Assembly: GCA_945878635.1 (NCBI GenBank)
Contig: CAMCTV010000004.1
Span: 1 to 64,000, forward strand
Length of the DNA: 64,000 nt
Direction: 5' to 3'
Source: Chryseobacterium gleum
GTDB taxonomy: Bacteria; Bacteroidota; Bacteroidia; Flavobacteriales_D; Sanyastnellaceae
The position numbers and the translations under genes are program-made. The notes below the pieces were generated by a model. The model was not told where the DNA came from and ran no database searches. It saw only the letters and a list, made by a program, of their open reading frames with translations. This document shows, in pieces, positions 44,993 to 54,124 of the stretch (the stretch's first letter is position 1; each line of letters starts with the position of its first letter).

Positions 44993-45961
44993 TTAATACA
45001 AGAAACGTGGATTCACGTGATAAGTCTTGATGGGCTCTTGTGAAATATTGAAACAATAAGACAAAAACACCTCATGAGATCCTGTGCTGTAGTTGCGGAT
45101 TTCTGATGTGGTTAAATCATAGCTATATCCAATACGGAACAATTGATCAAATGTTGTTCTTCCTGAAACTTTCTGAGCAAACACTTTCTGGAATCCAAAC
45201 ATAGGAGAAATAGCATCCGTCATACGATAAGAAATTCCACCCCAAAGCATGTTCTTCCAAAGCACGTTCGCATTCACATCAATCGCAGGACTTGCTTTCA
45301 TGTCGGTCTTCATTAACAAGTTACTTCTCAATACCAAGTCTGAATTGATTGGATAATTGTAACCTCCGCATACATACATGTGGCGCGCCATCTCGTAATT
45401 CAAATCTTCCAACGCCGCTGCATTTAAATGTGTCAAAGAGACTCCTGCATAATAGCTATCTGGCTTGTAGAAACTCAATCCCAATGCTGCATCAAAAACC
45501 GTTGAACTTTGTTGCTTTTGCAAATCTGTAATCAAAGGATCATTGGCATCGATGTATTTCCAATCGGTTCCTAGAACCTTGTTTAACATACCCAATTGAA
45601 TTCCACCGGCAATCTTGTGAACACCAATCGTGTGGTGATAAGCAAAACTTCCTCTCATGATGGTATTGGATTCCAATCCCAATGTTTCACTAAAAGCACT
45701 CAGACCAAAACCCAAGGTTTGATCAGCCAACGGAGCGTGCCCGTTGTAATTAAACAAAGTGGTTTGAGGACTATTTTCAAAACCAGTCCATTGTGTTCTG
45801 TAAAATAACTGCAAACAATGCATTTTATCAACTCCAGCAAAGGCAGGATTGAAGGACATTCTATCAAACATCCACTGCGTCAACTGTGGATCCTGTTGCG
45901 CTTTGGTTATTGTCACAAATGACAAAATGGACAAAAGCGAAATGAATACTTTTTTCTTCAT
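44993..45961 (-). CDS. porP: PorP/SprF family type IX secretion membrane protein
   Basis: 322 residues from MKKKVF at 45961; a further upstream ATG at 45970 (MVIMKKKV) is possible. Signal peptide ending KAQQ, then DPQLTQWMFDRMSFNPAFAG, the standard opening of PorP/SprF proteins. The rest alternates beta strands of an outer-membrane barrel and ends in an aromatic residue. PorP-type proteins help attach or secrete gliding adhesins and interact with PorKN rings. The gene precedes gldK on the same strand with a 95-base gap. Confidence 0.94.
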   Translation of the reverse strand: MKKKVFISLLSILSFVTITKAQQDPQLTQWMFDRMSFNPAFAGVDKMHCLQLFYRTQWTGFENSPQTTLFNYNGHAPLADQTLGFGLSAFSETLGLESNTIMRGSFAYHHTIGVHKIAGGIQLGMLNKVLGTDWKYIDANDPLITDLQKQQSSTVFDAALGLSFYKPDSYYAGVSLTHLNAAALEDLNYEMARHMYVCGGYNYPINSDLVLRSNLLMKTDMKASPAIDVNANVLWKNMLWGGISYRMTDAISPMFGFQKVFAQKVSGRTTFDQLFRIGYSYDLTTSEIRNYSTGSHEVFLSYCFNISQEPIKTYHVNPRFLY

Positions 45962-46001
45962 AATTACCAAAATAGCCCTCTACTCTTTTTGGGTAGAAAT
46001 G

Positions 46002-46031
46002 CTAAAATAATGGTTTTTTTCAACAAAACAA
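46002..46031 (-). promoter_or_regulatory. Possible porP promoter
   Basis: On the minus strand TTG (46031-46029) and TATTTTAG (46009-46002) are 19 bases apart, the Bacteroidota spacing, with one mismatch to TAnnTTTG. It is 41 bases upstream of the porP ATG at 45961. Confidence 0.4.
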
Positions 46032-46076
46032 AAAAAATCAAAAATTAACTGTTCAAAACATACCGTTTTTGAGCGA

Positions 46077-47246
46077 CTATACCAGCTTTTGAAATGTCTT
46101 CCACCATCGGTTGGGAACTTCTTGGTTCATTGCTGTTTCGTAATCCTCATAACTGCATGGAACCAAATGATGTCGCTCATATCGCTCAGCAGATCCGGCA
46201 GGATAAGGCACATCCATCCACCATCGGTCTGTCAAGGTACTTTTATAAAAAATCAGTTCATCGCCTGTTTCATCCATCAAAACTGAATACCTGGTGTACC
46301 TTTCATAATCACCTTTAGGGAAATCGCCTTTGCGGTATAAAAATCCCTCGACAAAGCACCACACGCATTGGGCCAGTAATCCAGCTGACAATCCCCTGAT
46401 GTCAAGTTGTGGATTAAACTCATAGAACCCTATTGATGTCAATTTATCACTCATCCCGGCGTAGCGCGCAATCTGAGCCATTTCATTTCCAAACAATCCG
46501 TTTGCGGAGGGCTGACCAAATCCAGGATTTTCAGATTGTCTTACACTGCTCATGTCAATGGAAACAATATCTGCATTTCTGATCACTGGCTCAACATTCT
46601 TGATATCAGCCTGAATTTCTCCTAGGCGACTTGCCTCAAAATACATTTTCTCCATCAATACGGTAAGATCTTTGTCCGTGAGGTAACGCTGATGCCCCAA
46701 ATTGCTATAGTTAAAAAGATAATTGGGCTTGTGCAATACAATCTTGTTCAAATAACCTTCTGAGGATTGATCATCATGAGTGGTTGCAAAATCCAATCTG
46801 CGATCAACAGAAACCAGATTCACCGTTTGCTCCAAATTCTCATAGGCCAGGTAATTGCCGTAAGTAAGGTCTTGCGATCCACCGATGATAAGCGGAATAA
46901 TGTCCGCTTTGATCAAAGCTTCGCAGATGCTTCTCACCGCAAAAATCGTATCCTCAACGGTTGCCCCGGCTTGAATGTTTCCCAAATCCATGATTCGCGC
47001 GTCATCATCCCATTTGGTTAATGCATAGAAATAATCACGAAAAACGTGGCTGGATTGTGCGCATCCTAGATTGTGCATTGCATTCCTATCCTCTTCAACA
47101 CCAAACAGTGCAATTTTAACACCCTTCTCCCGCCAATCCTCATCTCCATGATAAAAAACAATATCATGAACCAATGAAGAAGCAGGCTCTGATTCCATTG
47201 ATCGATGGTGCCATTGACTAGGGGTAAGAAAAACTGAAAAATCCAT
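46077..47246 (-). CDS. Arginase/formimidoylglutamase-fold protein with lost metal ligands
   Basis: 389 residues. The fold follows the ureohydrolase (arginase, HutG) family, but the metal site is broken: GGDHS reads GGSQD (Gln125 for His), DAHxD reads DRRLD (Arg150 for His) and SxDxD reads SIDMS (Ser233 for Asp). Asp148, Asp152 and Asp231 remain. Three of six Mn ligands are therefore missing, and hydrolysis of formimidoylglutamate or arginine is unlikely. A C-terminal extension (from about 300) ends WWKTFQKLV. It lies between topA and porP-gldKLMN, all on the minus strand, so a structural or regulatory part in T9SS or gliding is plausible. Automated tools will probably call it HutG. Confidence 0.9.
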   Translation of the reverse strand: MDFSVFLTPSQWHHRSMESEPASSLVHDIVFYHGDEDWREKGVKIALFGVEEDRNAMHNLGCAQSSHVFRDYFYALTKWDDDARIMDLGNIQAGATVEDTIFAVRSICEALIKADIIPLIIGGSQDLTYGNYLAYENLEQTVNLVSVDRRLDFATTHDDQSSEGYLNKIVLHKPNYLFNYSNLGHQRYLTDKDLTVLMEKMYFEASRLGEIQADIKNVEPVIRNADIVSIDMSSVRQSENPGFGQPSANGLFGNEMAQIARYAGMSDKLTSIGFYEFNPQLDIRGLSAGLLAQCVWCFVEGFLYRKGDFPKGDYERYTRYSVLMDETGDELIFYKSTLTDRWWMDVPYPAGSAERYERHHLVPCSYEDYETAMNQEVPNRWWKTFQKLV

Positions 47247-47267
47247 TGTCCGAAATTAATCGGACAA
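47246..47267. promoter_or_regulatory. 8-bp inverted repeat at the start of the arginase-fold gene
   Basis: TTGTCCGA (47246-47253) and TCGGACAA (47260-47267) form a perfect inverted repeat with a 6-base spacer. It abuts the start codon of the gene at 47246. It could be an operator or a hairpin in the 5' end of the message. A weak -7 (TGCATTTG on the minus strand) lies just upstream. Confidence 0.45.
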
Positions 47268-47342
47268 ATGCAACGCAATGAACTGTGTGAAATGGATTAT
47301 CAACAAAGATTGGTGCAATCCCATTCAACCCAAACTCCGGCG

Positions 47343-49727
47343 CTACTTTTTCTTCGCTGCTGCTTTTTTAGGTGCGGCTTTCTTTGGCGCTGCCTTTTTA
47401 ACCGCTGCTTTCTTTACGGGAGCTTTGCGACCTTTTGATTTTCCTGAAGGCTTGCTGTTGGCCATGATCTCAATGATTTCTGGCAACGTCAAATTTTCAG
47501 CAACCACACCTTTAGGAATTTTGTAATTCTCCGTATCGGCTTTGATGTATGGACCAAATCTGCCTTTGATGACTTGAATCTCAGGACGCTCCTCAAAGGT
47601 CTTGATCAAATTGGCATTGATGCCATTGATTTTATCTTCTACAAGCTGAATAGCCCTTTCCAACTGAACGGTGTGGGGATCATCCCCCTCCTTCACCCGC
47701 AGTGATGCAAATGTCTTGTCCCACTTAATGTATGGCCCAAATCTTCCCAAACCAACTGCAATGGCTTTGCCATTCCACTCTCCCAATACTTTTGGGAATG
47801 AGAACAATTTCAACCCTTCCTCCAAAGAGATGCTGCTGATGCTTTGATCAGGACGCAATGAGGCAAACTTCTTTTCCTCATCGTCTGATGCGCCAATTTG
47901 AATAATGGGGCCAAATCGCCCTATTCTGGCGATTACAGGTTTACCGCTGGCTGGATCGATGCCCAATTCACGCTCTCCTGAAGCTCTGGACGCAGATTCA
48001 ATGGTGGTTTCGACAGATTTATGAAAAGGCTGATAAAACTTTCTCAACATTTCTCTCCAATCCATCTTCCCTTCCGCAATGATATCAAACTCCTCCTCCA
48101 CGTTCGCAGTAAAACTATAATCCAAAATGGTTGGGAAATAATTCACCAAGAAATCGTTGACCACAACGCCAATGTCTGTAGGAAATAATTTGCCTTTGTC
48201 GGCTCCCGTTCTTTCTGATTTGACTTCTGATACAATTTCTGAACCCTTCAATGTTATCACTTCAAATGATCGCAAAACACCATCCAATTCTTTCTTCTCA
48301 ACATATCCTCTTTGTTGAATGGTGCTGATGGTGGGGGCGTACGTAGAAGGACGACCGATTCCCAACTCCTCCAATTTCTTCACCAAACTAGCTTCCGAGT
48401 ATCTGCTGGGCTTTTGGGTATATCGCTGTGTTGCGATGATTTCTTTTCTTAATAATGTTTGTCCCACTTTCAATGGTGGCAACATGGCTGAATCACCCTC
48501 CTCGTTCTCCTCCTCCGTACTTTCAATGTACAGTTTCAAAAATCCGTCAAACTTGATCACCTGACCTTTTGCTACCAATTGCTCCGGTGTGGTTGAAATT
48601 GAAATCGTTGCTGTAGTATTTTCAAGCTCGGCATCGGCCATTTGAGATGCCATGGTGCGTTTCCAAATCAAATCATACAACTTCCTTTCACGATCATCAT
48701 TTCCAGCTTCTCTTACACCCATTTCCGTAGGACGAATGGCTTCGTGGGCCTCTTGCGCGCCTTTGGACTTGGACTGAAACTGACGTGTTTTAGAGTACTG
48801 CCCTCCAAAGGTTTTTACAATCTCATCCTTGGCTGCTCCTAAAGCAAATTCAGACAGATTCACGCTATCGGTACGCATATAGGTTATTTTTCCGGCCTCG
48901 TACAATTTCTGGGCAATGCTCATTGTGGCACTTACGCTGAATCCCAGCTTTCTTGACGCGTCCTGCTGCAATGTGGATGTTGTGAAAGGCGCTGCTGGGG
49001 TTCTTTTGGATGGCTTGGTCTCCAAATTGGCCACAGTAAATGTTGCGTTTTGGCACAACTCAATAAACGACCTTGCATCTGAACTTTGGTTCAATTTCCG
49101 CATCAGGTCTGCCTTCACTGTTGACCCATCAGCATCGAATATACCGCGCACATTAAAATATTGGGTGGCTGTAAAAGCATCGATTTCCTTTTCGCGATCA
49201 GCAATAATTCTCACCGCCACACTTTGAACGCGACCCGCGCTCAGGGATGGTTTTACTTTCTTCCAAAGCACTGGAGACAATTCAAAACCCACCAAGCGAT
49301 CCAATATTCTTCTGGCTTGTTGGGCATTCACCAAATCGATGTCCACCCTTCTTGGATGTTCAATGGCATTCAATATCGCTTTCTTGGTGATCTCGTGAAA
49401 AACAATTCTTTTGGTCTTTTGCTCTGGAATTTCCAATGCCTCCATCAAGTGCCATGAGATGGCCTCCCCCTCGCGGTCCTCATCCGTTGCCAACCAAACC
49501 ACCTCGGCCTTGTGTGCTAACTTTTTGAGCTCTCGAACCATGTCTCGTTTGTCTTCTGTCACCTCATATACCGGCTCAAAATCCTTGGTCATATCTATGG
49601 CCTGGTCTTTTTTTGGAAGATCACGCACATGCCCCATACTGGACTTTACAATAAAGTCTTTCCCCAAATAACCTTCAATGGTTTTTGCCTTTGCAGGGGA
49701 CTCCACGATCACCAAATTTTTGCTCAT
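47343..49727 (-). CDS. topA: DNA topoisomerase I
   Basis: 794 residues from MSKNLV at 49727; an earlier ATG at 49751 would lie in the predicted -7 element. It relaxes negatively supercoiled DNA by cutting one strand. The TOPRIM start LVIVESPAKAKTI, the ATDEDREGEAISWH metal block and the catalytic Tyr in ITYMRTDSVNLS are clear. The C-terminal part has GRFGPYIKWD-type repeats (PF13368-like) and no Cys4 zinc ribbons, the usual Bacteroidota form. It ends in a Lys/Ala tail (about 22 residues, KKAAPKKAA type) like a histone H1 tail. The gene starts a run towards porP and gldKLMN. Confidence 0.97.
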   Translation of the reverse strand: MSKNLVIVESPAKAKTIEGYLGKDFIVKSSMGHVRDLPKKDQAIDMTKDFEPVYEVTEDKRDMVRELKKLAHKAEVVWLATDEDREGEAISWHLMEALEIPEQKTKRIVFHEITKKAILNAIEHPRRVDIDLVNAQQARRILDRLVGFELSPVLWKKVKPSLSAGRVQSVAVRIIADREKEIDAFTATQYFNVRGIFDADGSTVKADLMRKLNQSSDARSFIELCQNATFTVANLETKPSKRTPAAPFTTSTLQQDASRKLGFSVSATMSIAQKLYEAGKITYMRTDSVNLSEFALGAAKDEIVKTFGGQYSKTRQFQSKSKGAQEAHEAIRPTEMGVREAGNDDRERKLYDLIWKRTMASQMADAELENTTATISISTTPEQLVAKGQVIKFDGFLKLYIESTEEENEEGDSAMLPPLKVGQTLLRKEIIATQRYTQKPSRYSEASLVKKLEELGIGRPSTYAPTISTIQQRGYVEKKELDGVLRSFEVITLKGSEIVSEVKSERTGADKGKLFPTDIGVVVNDFLVNYFPTILDYSFTANVEEEFDIIAEGKMDWREMLRKFYQPFHKSVETTIESASRASGERELGIDPASGKPVIARIGRFGPIIQIGASDDEEKKFASLRPDQSISSISLEEGLKLFSFPKVLGEWNGKAIAVGLGRFGPYIKWDKTFASLRVKEGDDPHTVQLERAIQLVEDKINGINANLIKTFEERPEIQVIKGRFGPYIKADTENYKIPKGVVAENLTLPEIIEIMANSKPSGKSKGRKAPVKKAAVKKAAPKKAAPKKAAAKKK

Positions 49728-49748
49728 TTCAATCTTTTTAGACGGCGA

Positions 49749-49780
49749 CAAATGTATAGGTAAAAAATTGGGTTCTCCAA
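49749..49780 (-). promoter_or_regulatory. topA promoter
   Basis: On the minus strand TTTTTTG (its TTG at 49780-49778) is followed after 21 bases by TACATTTG (49756-49749), an exact TAnnTTTG -7. The topA ATG at 49727 lies 21 bases downstream. This is the best-matching promoter in the window. Confidence 0.55.
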
Positions 49781-49809
49781 AAAAGGCTTATTCGCATGAC
49801 AGAACGGCA

Positions 49810-49817
49810 TATATTTG
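49810..49817 (+). promoter_or_regulatory. Possible miaB -7 element
   Basis: TATATTTG is an exact TAnnTTTG match, 36 bases before the miaB GTG and divergent from the topA promoter in the same 126-base gap. No clear -33 TTG. Confidence 0.45.
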
Positions 49818-49853
49818 CATATACAATATTAACATTCAAAACAGCCAAACACT

Positions 49854-51302
49854 GTGGAGGAAAAAAACATAGATGAAAGCCGTCAAGGGGAGTTCTTGAT
49901 GGTTGAGGATAGCGCTCCGCTTCCCGAAAATAGAAAGCAAAAAAAAATGCTTTTAGAAAGCTACGGTTGTCAGATGAATTTTTCTGACAGCGAAATCGTT
50001 GCTTCCATTTTAACCCAACAAGGTTATGTAACTACCCGAGATGCTGAAGAAGCAGATTTGATTTTGCTCAATACCTGTGCTATCCGTGACAATGCGGAAC
50101 AGCGCGTTCGTGGTCGTCTTCAATTTTTTCAAACTTTGAAAAAGAAAAATCCTGACCTTCAAGTGGGGGTTTTGGGATGCATGGCTGAGCGACTGCGCGA
50201 GCAATTGTTGGAACAAGAGAAATTGGTGGATTTGGTGGTAGGTCCTGATGCATACCGCGATCTACCCAACCTATTGGATAAAATTGACGGAGGACAAAAA
50301 GCAGTCAATGTATTGCTCAGTAGAGAAGAAACGTATGCAGAAATTACTCCAGTTCGTTTGAATAGCAATGGTGTCACCGCTTTTATCTCCATCATGCGCG
50401 GTTGTGACAACATGTGTTCATTCTGTGTCGTGCCCTTTACCCGCGGTAGAGAGCGCAGCAGAGATCCGGAAAGCATCGTAGGAGAAGCCAAAGAGTTGTT
50501 TGAAAAAGGATACCGCGAGGTCACACTATTGGGACAAAACGTTGACAGTTACAAATGGAACATCAACAACAAGGGTGAGATTTTAGATGCACAATTGCCT
50601 ACCGTGAATTTTGCCCAATTGTTGGAAAAAGTAGCCTTGGTTTCTCCCGACTTGAGGGTCCGTTTCAGCACCAGCCACCCCAAAGACATGACCGATGATG
50701 TATTGCACATCATGGCGCAATATGAGAATATATGCAAATACATTCACTTGCCTGTGCAAAGCGGTAACAGTGAGGTCCTGAAAAAAATGAATCGTGGTTA
50801 TACCCGTGAGTGGTATTTGTCACGCATTGATTCCATCAAAAACATCATGCCCGATTGCGCCATTTCAACGGATGTCATTGCAGGATTCTGTGGTGAAACA
50901 GAAGAACAGCACCAAGAGACCATCAGCCTGATGAGTCAGGTGGGCTATGATATGGCCTATATGTTCAAATACAGCGAGCGCCCAAAAACATTGGCTGAGC
51001 GCAAATATGAGGACGACGTTCCTGAAGAAATAAAAGGAAGACGATTAACAGAAATCATTGACAACCAAATGAAACAGAGTGCAATTTGCACCAAAAAACA
51101 CATTGGAAAAGTTCAGCGGGTTTTGGTTGAAGGTATATCCAAAAAATCTGAGGAACATTTGTATGGTCGCAATAGCCAAAATGTGGTTTGTATTTTTCCG
51201 AAAAATGAAATTCAAATAGGAGATTATGTTGATGTTGAAATGAAGGATTGCACCTCCATCACATTGACAGGTGAAGTAGTTGCGCATTATCCAAGGAAAT
51301 AA
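49854..51302 (+). CDS. miaB: tRNA-2-methylthio-N6-dimethylallyladenosine synthase
   Basis: 482 residues from a GTG start (49854); the first ATG (49899) lies 15 codons later and is also before the conserved part. It adds a methylthio group to i6A37 in tRNA with radical SAM chemistry and two iron-sulfur clusters. The N-terminal UPF0004 domain starts [15 protein letters not shown] and includes [11 protein letters not shown] and [11 protein letters not shown]; the radical SAM motif is [23 protein letters not shown] domain follows at the C-terminus. It opens the run miaB, sigma-54 activator, lptE, TPR gene, secG. Confidence 0.97.
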   Translation: MEEKNIDESRQGEFLMVEDSAPLPENRKQKKMLLESYGCQMNFSDSEIVASILTQQGYVTTRDAEEADLILLNTCAIRDNAEQRVRGRLQFFQTLKKKNPDLQVGVLGCMAERLREQLLEQEKLVDLVVGPDAYRDLPNLLDKIDGGQKAVNVLLSREETYAEITPVRLNSNGVTAFISIMRGCDNMCSFCVVPFTRGRERSRDPESIVGEAKELFEKGYREVTLLGQNVDSYKWNINNKGEILDAQLPTVNFAQLLEKVALVSPDLRVRFSTSHPKDMTDDVLHIMAQYENICKYIHLPVQSGNSEVLKKMNRGYTREWYLSRIDSIKNIMPDCAISTDVIAGFCGETEEQHQETISLMSQVGYDMAYMFKYSERPKTLAERKYEDDVPEEIKGRRLTEIIDNQMKQSAICTKKHIGKVQRVLVEGISKKSEEHLYGRNSQNVVCIFPKNEIQIGDYVDVEMKDCTSITLTGEVVAHYPRK

Positions 51303-51303
51303 A

Positions 51304-52569
51304 ATGGAATTGAGCAGCATCAAACAAAGATTTGGTATTATAGGACAATCTCCTTTGCTCGTTCGTGCATTGGAAATTGCTACACATGTAGCGCCAACCA
51401 ACATCTCAGTTTTGATCAATGGCGAAAGTGGGGTTGGAAAAGAAAGCATTCCAAAAATCATACACCATCTGAGTACCAGAAAACACGGCGCATACATTGC
51501 TGTGAACTGCGGTGCCATTCCAGAAGGAACAATTGATTCCGAATTGTTTGGTCATGAAAAAGGTTCGTTTACTGGCGCTCATGAATCCAGAAAAGGATAC
51601 TTTGAAGAAGCCAACAATGGTACAATATTCTTAGATGAAGTAGCTGAACTACCACACAGCACTCAAGTTCGTCTCTTGCGAGTTCTTGAAACGGGTGAAT
51701 ATATCCGTGTAGGATCTTCGAAAGTCCAAAAAACCAACGTCCGTGTTGTGGCTGCAACCAATGTGGATTTTGTCAAGGCCATTCAAAGCGGAAAATTCAG
51801 GGAAGATCTTTTTTATCGTTTGAATCAAGTGCCCATTGCCATGCCCGCATTGCGTGATCGAGGCAACGACATCATCTTGTTGTTTAAAAAATTTGCTGCT
51901 GATTTCTCAGAGAAATACAATGTCCCTTTGCTTCAGCTTACACCAGAAAGTGAATTGTTGATGTTGCAATATTATTGGCCCGGAAACATTCGCCAATTAA
52001 AAAACATCACAGAGCAAATCAGCCTGCTTGAAACCAACCGATACGTCACGCCTGAAACGCTTCATGCATACTTGCCCGATGCGGGAATGAACGCAGCCGG
52101 CATTGTACGAAAAGACAACAGACAATCCGGTGATTTCCAAGAAAAGGAAATGTTGTACAAGATTTTGTTTGACATGAAAAATGAAATCACCGATGTCAAA
52201 AAATTGGTGTTAAACATGGTCCAATCGGGAAGTCATTGGATGGAAAACCCCGAGAGTGTCGCACTATTTCAGCGGTTGTATCAAGGAGCCGTTCCTGAGG
52301 ATGGTGATTCCTTTGACACATTTGACTCCAATAGCCCTGTTATCACTGTAAAAACAGGAGGCAGCAGCAATAGTCCGATGATTGTGAATCATCCCATACA
52401 CCATGAAATTGTGGAGGAGAGCTTGTCTCTTTTGGATACTGAAAAGGAAATGATCAAGAAAGCCTTGCTCAAGCACAAGAACCGCCGAAGAAACGCAGCC
52501 AAAGAATTGGGCATATCTGAGAGAACCTTGTACCGAAAAATCAAAGAATTTGATTTGCAAAACCTATGA
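51304..52569 (+). CDS. Sigma-54-dependent transcriptional activator without a receiver domain
   Basis: 421 residues from the ATG at 51304, one base after the miaB stop. It begins directly with the AAA+ domain: IIGQSPLLVRALEIA, Walker A GESGVGKES, the GAFTGA contact loop in the variant GSFTGA, and Walker B TIFLDEVAELP. A central region (about 260-360) is followed by a Fis-type helix-turn-helix (NAAKELGISERTLYRKIKEF) at the end. No response-regulator or other sensing domain precedes it, so control must come through other means or by expression. It lies in a conserved-looking run with lptE and secG; that suggests envelope targets. Confidence 0.93.
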   Translation: MELSSIKQRFGIIGQSPLLVRALEIATHVAPTNISVLINGESGVGKESIPKIIHHLSTRKHGAYIAVNCGAIPEGTIDSELFGHEKGSFTGAHESRKGYFEEANNGTIFLDEVAELPHSTQVRLLRVLETGEYIRVGSSKVQKTNVRVVAATNVDFVKAIQSGKFREDLFYRLNQVPIAMPALRDRGNDIILLFKKFAADFSEKYNVPLLQLTPESELLMLQYYWPGNIRQLKNITEQISLLETNRYVTPETLHAYLPDAGMNAAGIVRKDNRQSGDFQEKEMLYKILFDMKNEITDVKKLVLNMVQSGSHWMENPESVALFQRLYQGAVPEDGDSFDTFDSNSPVITVKTGGSSNSPMIVNHPIHHEIVEESLSLLDTEKEMIKKALLKHKNRRRNAAKELGISERTLYRKIKEFDLQNL

Positions 52570-53069
52570 GGATTTTTCAATTCATATGGATGGCTTTTAT
52601 TGCTTTGATGGTACAAAGCTGTCAAGTGAATTATTCTTTCACCGGAGGGCAATTCAGTGGGGCATCTAATTTTCAAGTCAGCTACCTAAGGCCGCAAACC
52701 GCGTTGGCTAGCCCTGTATACGCCCAACAGTTAACGGAAGGATTAAAGGATTATTTGTTGGCGCAAAGCCCCTTGCAATTGGTCACCACCAACGGCGATT
52801 TGGTTTATGAGGGAAGCATTGTCGATTACAATCTATCACCCATTGCTGCACAGGGAAATGAAATAGCCTCTTTGACCAGGTTGTCCATCACCGTGCGCAT
52901 CAAGTACACCAATCAAATGGAAAAAGAATTGAACTTTGAAAAAAACTTCACCAAATACGCGGACTTTCCTGCGGGTCAAGATTTATTCAGCGTTCAAGAG
53001 GAATTGTGGAGCAACATCAATGATCAATTGATCCAAGAAATATACAACGCCAGTGTCGGAAATTGGTAA
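52566..53069 (+). CDS. lptE: LPS assembly lipoprotein LptE family protein
   Basis: 167 residues. Lipoprotein signal ending MVQSC (Cys19 lipidated). The following CQVNYSFTGGQFSGASNFQVSYLRPQTALASPVYAQQLTEGLKDYLL pattern matches Bacteroidota LptE. LptE plugs and helps assemble the outer-membrane LPS translocon LptD. Its ATG overlaps the stop of the sigma-54 activator by 4 bases, and its 3' end overlaps the next gene by 17 bases. lptD is not in the window. Confidence 0.88.
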   Translation: MRIFQFIWMAFIALMVQSCQVNYSFTGGQFSGASNFQVSYLRPQTALASPVYAQQLTEGLKDYLLAQSPLQLVTTNGDLVYEGSIVDYNLSPIAAQGNEIASLTRLSITVRIKYTNQMEKELNFEKNFTKYADFPAGQDLFSVQEELWSNINDQLIQEIYNASVGNW

Positions 53070-54120
53070 ACATAACAACCCCAAGGAATCCATTGAAAAA
53101 TGGCTAATTGCTCCGCATTCACTGGATGAGGCTGATATGGGGATGGTCAACCGATGGCTGACAGAATTCCCGTGGTTCGGCACATTGCATACCCTAAAGG
53201 CCGTTCATGCCAAGGGTCAAGGAATGGCGGACTATCCGCATCATTTGCACCGCGCAGCCATCACCACACATGACAGGGGATGGTTGTATGAAATGGTCAA
53301 TACATCCACTGCCCCGCTACAGGATTCTGCGCCAATACCAACTATTTCTGGACCCGTTGACATTGAAGAAAGCAAGCCTGCCAACATCACATTAACGGAT
53401 TGGGTAGATATCTTTTTGGACGATGCCACACCCATGGCCACTGCCCCAACACAAGAAGAGGAATGGGGCGACTGGAGCATAACTTTGGAGCAAGTTGCAG
53501 AAGCAAAAGAAGAGATTTCGACACCTATTCCAATTGAAGAAAAAGAGACCCCGCCTGAAATAACTTCAATTAAAATTGAAGAAGAACCAGCAAGCAATGA
53601 CTACCCTGAAAGTGTTGATTTTGCAGATTTGGGCGAGTTGGGACAAGACATACTGAACAAAGCCATCAGTTCAAGTATTGAGCTAGAAGTTTCAGAAAAA
53701 GAAACTACCGCGGATGAGGTAAAATCACCACAGCCCAAAACTGAAACAGCGGATTACGGAGATTCTTTTTTGAATTTTATCGCCGCTTCTATAGGTCAGC
53801 CTGCTGAAGAGAACAATGCAATACCGCACAACGCTTCATCGGAGCCAGAAGAGCAGAAAAAGGAAGACGTCATTGAAAGGTTCATTCAAACGGAACCACA
53901 GATAAATCGAGGCAAAGCTATTGAATACGTGGCAGGCAACATGGCCAAGGAAAGTTTAGAGGAAGACTTGAACTTGGTCACTGAAACCATGGCCAAATTG
54001 TATGTCAAACAAGGCAAATTGGATAAGGCTCGAAAAGCTTATAAAAAACTAATTGAGCTATATCCCGAAAAAAGCATTTACTTTGCAACGCAATTAAAAA
54101 ATTTGAACAAGAAAAATTAA
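53053..54120 (+). CDS. TPR-tailed protein of unknown function
   Basis: 355 residues, starting at a GTG inside lptE (53053); no good ATG lies near the conserved start. Residues 10-90 form a helical domain (SLDEADMGMVNRWLTEFPWFGTLHTLKAVHAK...). Residues 95-270 are an acidic, Glu/Pro/Thr-rich and probably disordered linker. The last 70 residues (TMAKLYVKQGKLDKARKAYKKLIELYPEKS) are one to two TPR units. There is no signal peptide. The gene lies between lptE and secG in an order often seen in Bacteroidota, but I know of no function. Confidence 0.85.
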   Translation: MSEIGKHNNPKESIEKWLIAPHSLDEADMGMVNRWLTEFPWFGTLHTLKAVHAKGQGMADYPHHLHRAAITTHDRGWLYEMVNTSTAPLQDSAPIPTISGPVDIEESKPANITLTDWVDIFLDDATPMATAPTQEEEWGDWSITLEQVAEAKEEISTPIPIEEKETPPEITSIKIEEEPASNDYPESVDFADLGELGQDILNKAISSSIELEVSEKETTADEVKSPQPKTETADYGDSFLNFIAASIGQPAEENNAIPHNASSEPEEQKKEDVIERFIQTEPQINRGKAIEYVAGNMAKESLEEDLNLVTETMAKLYVKQGKLDKARKAYKKLIELYPEKSIYFATQLKNLNKKN

Positions 54121-54124
54121 TAGC

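Noticed and set aside
46077-47246. A working formimidoylglutamase that completes histidine breakdown with hutH at 25316
   Set aside because: Three of six metal ligands are missing, and the gene lies in the gliding cluster, not with hut genes.
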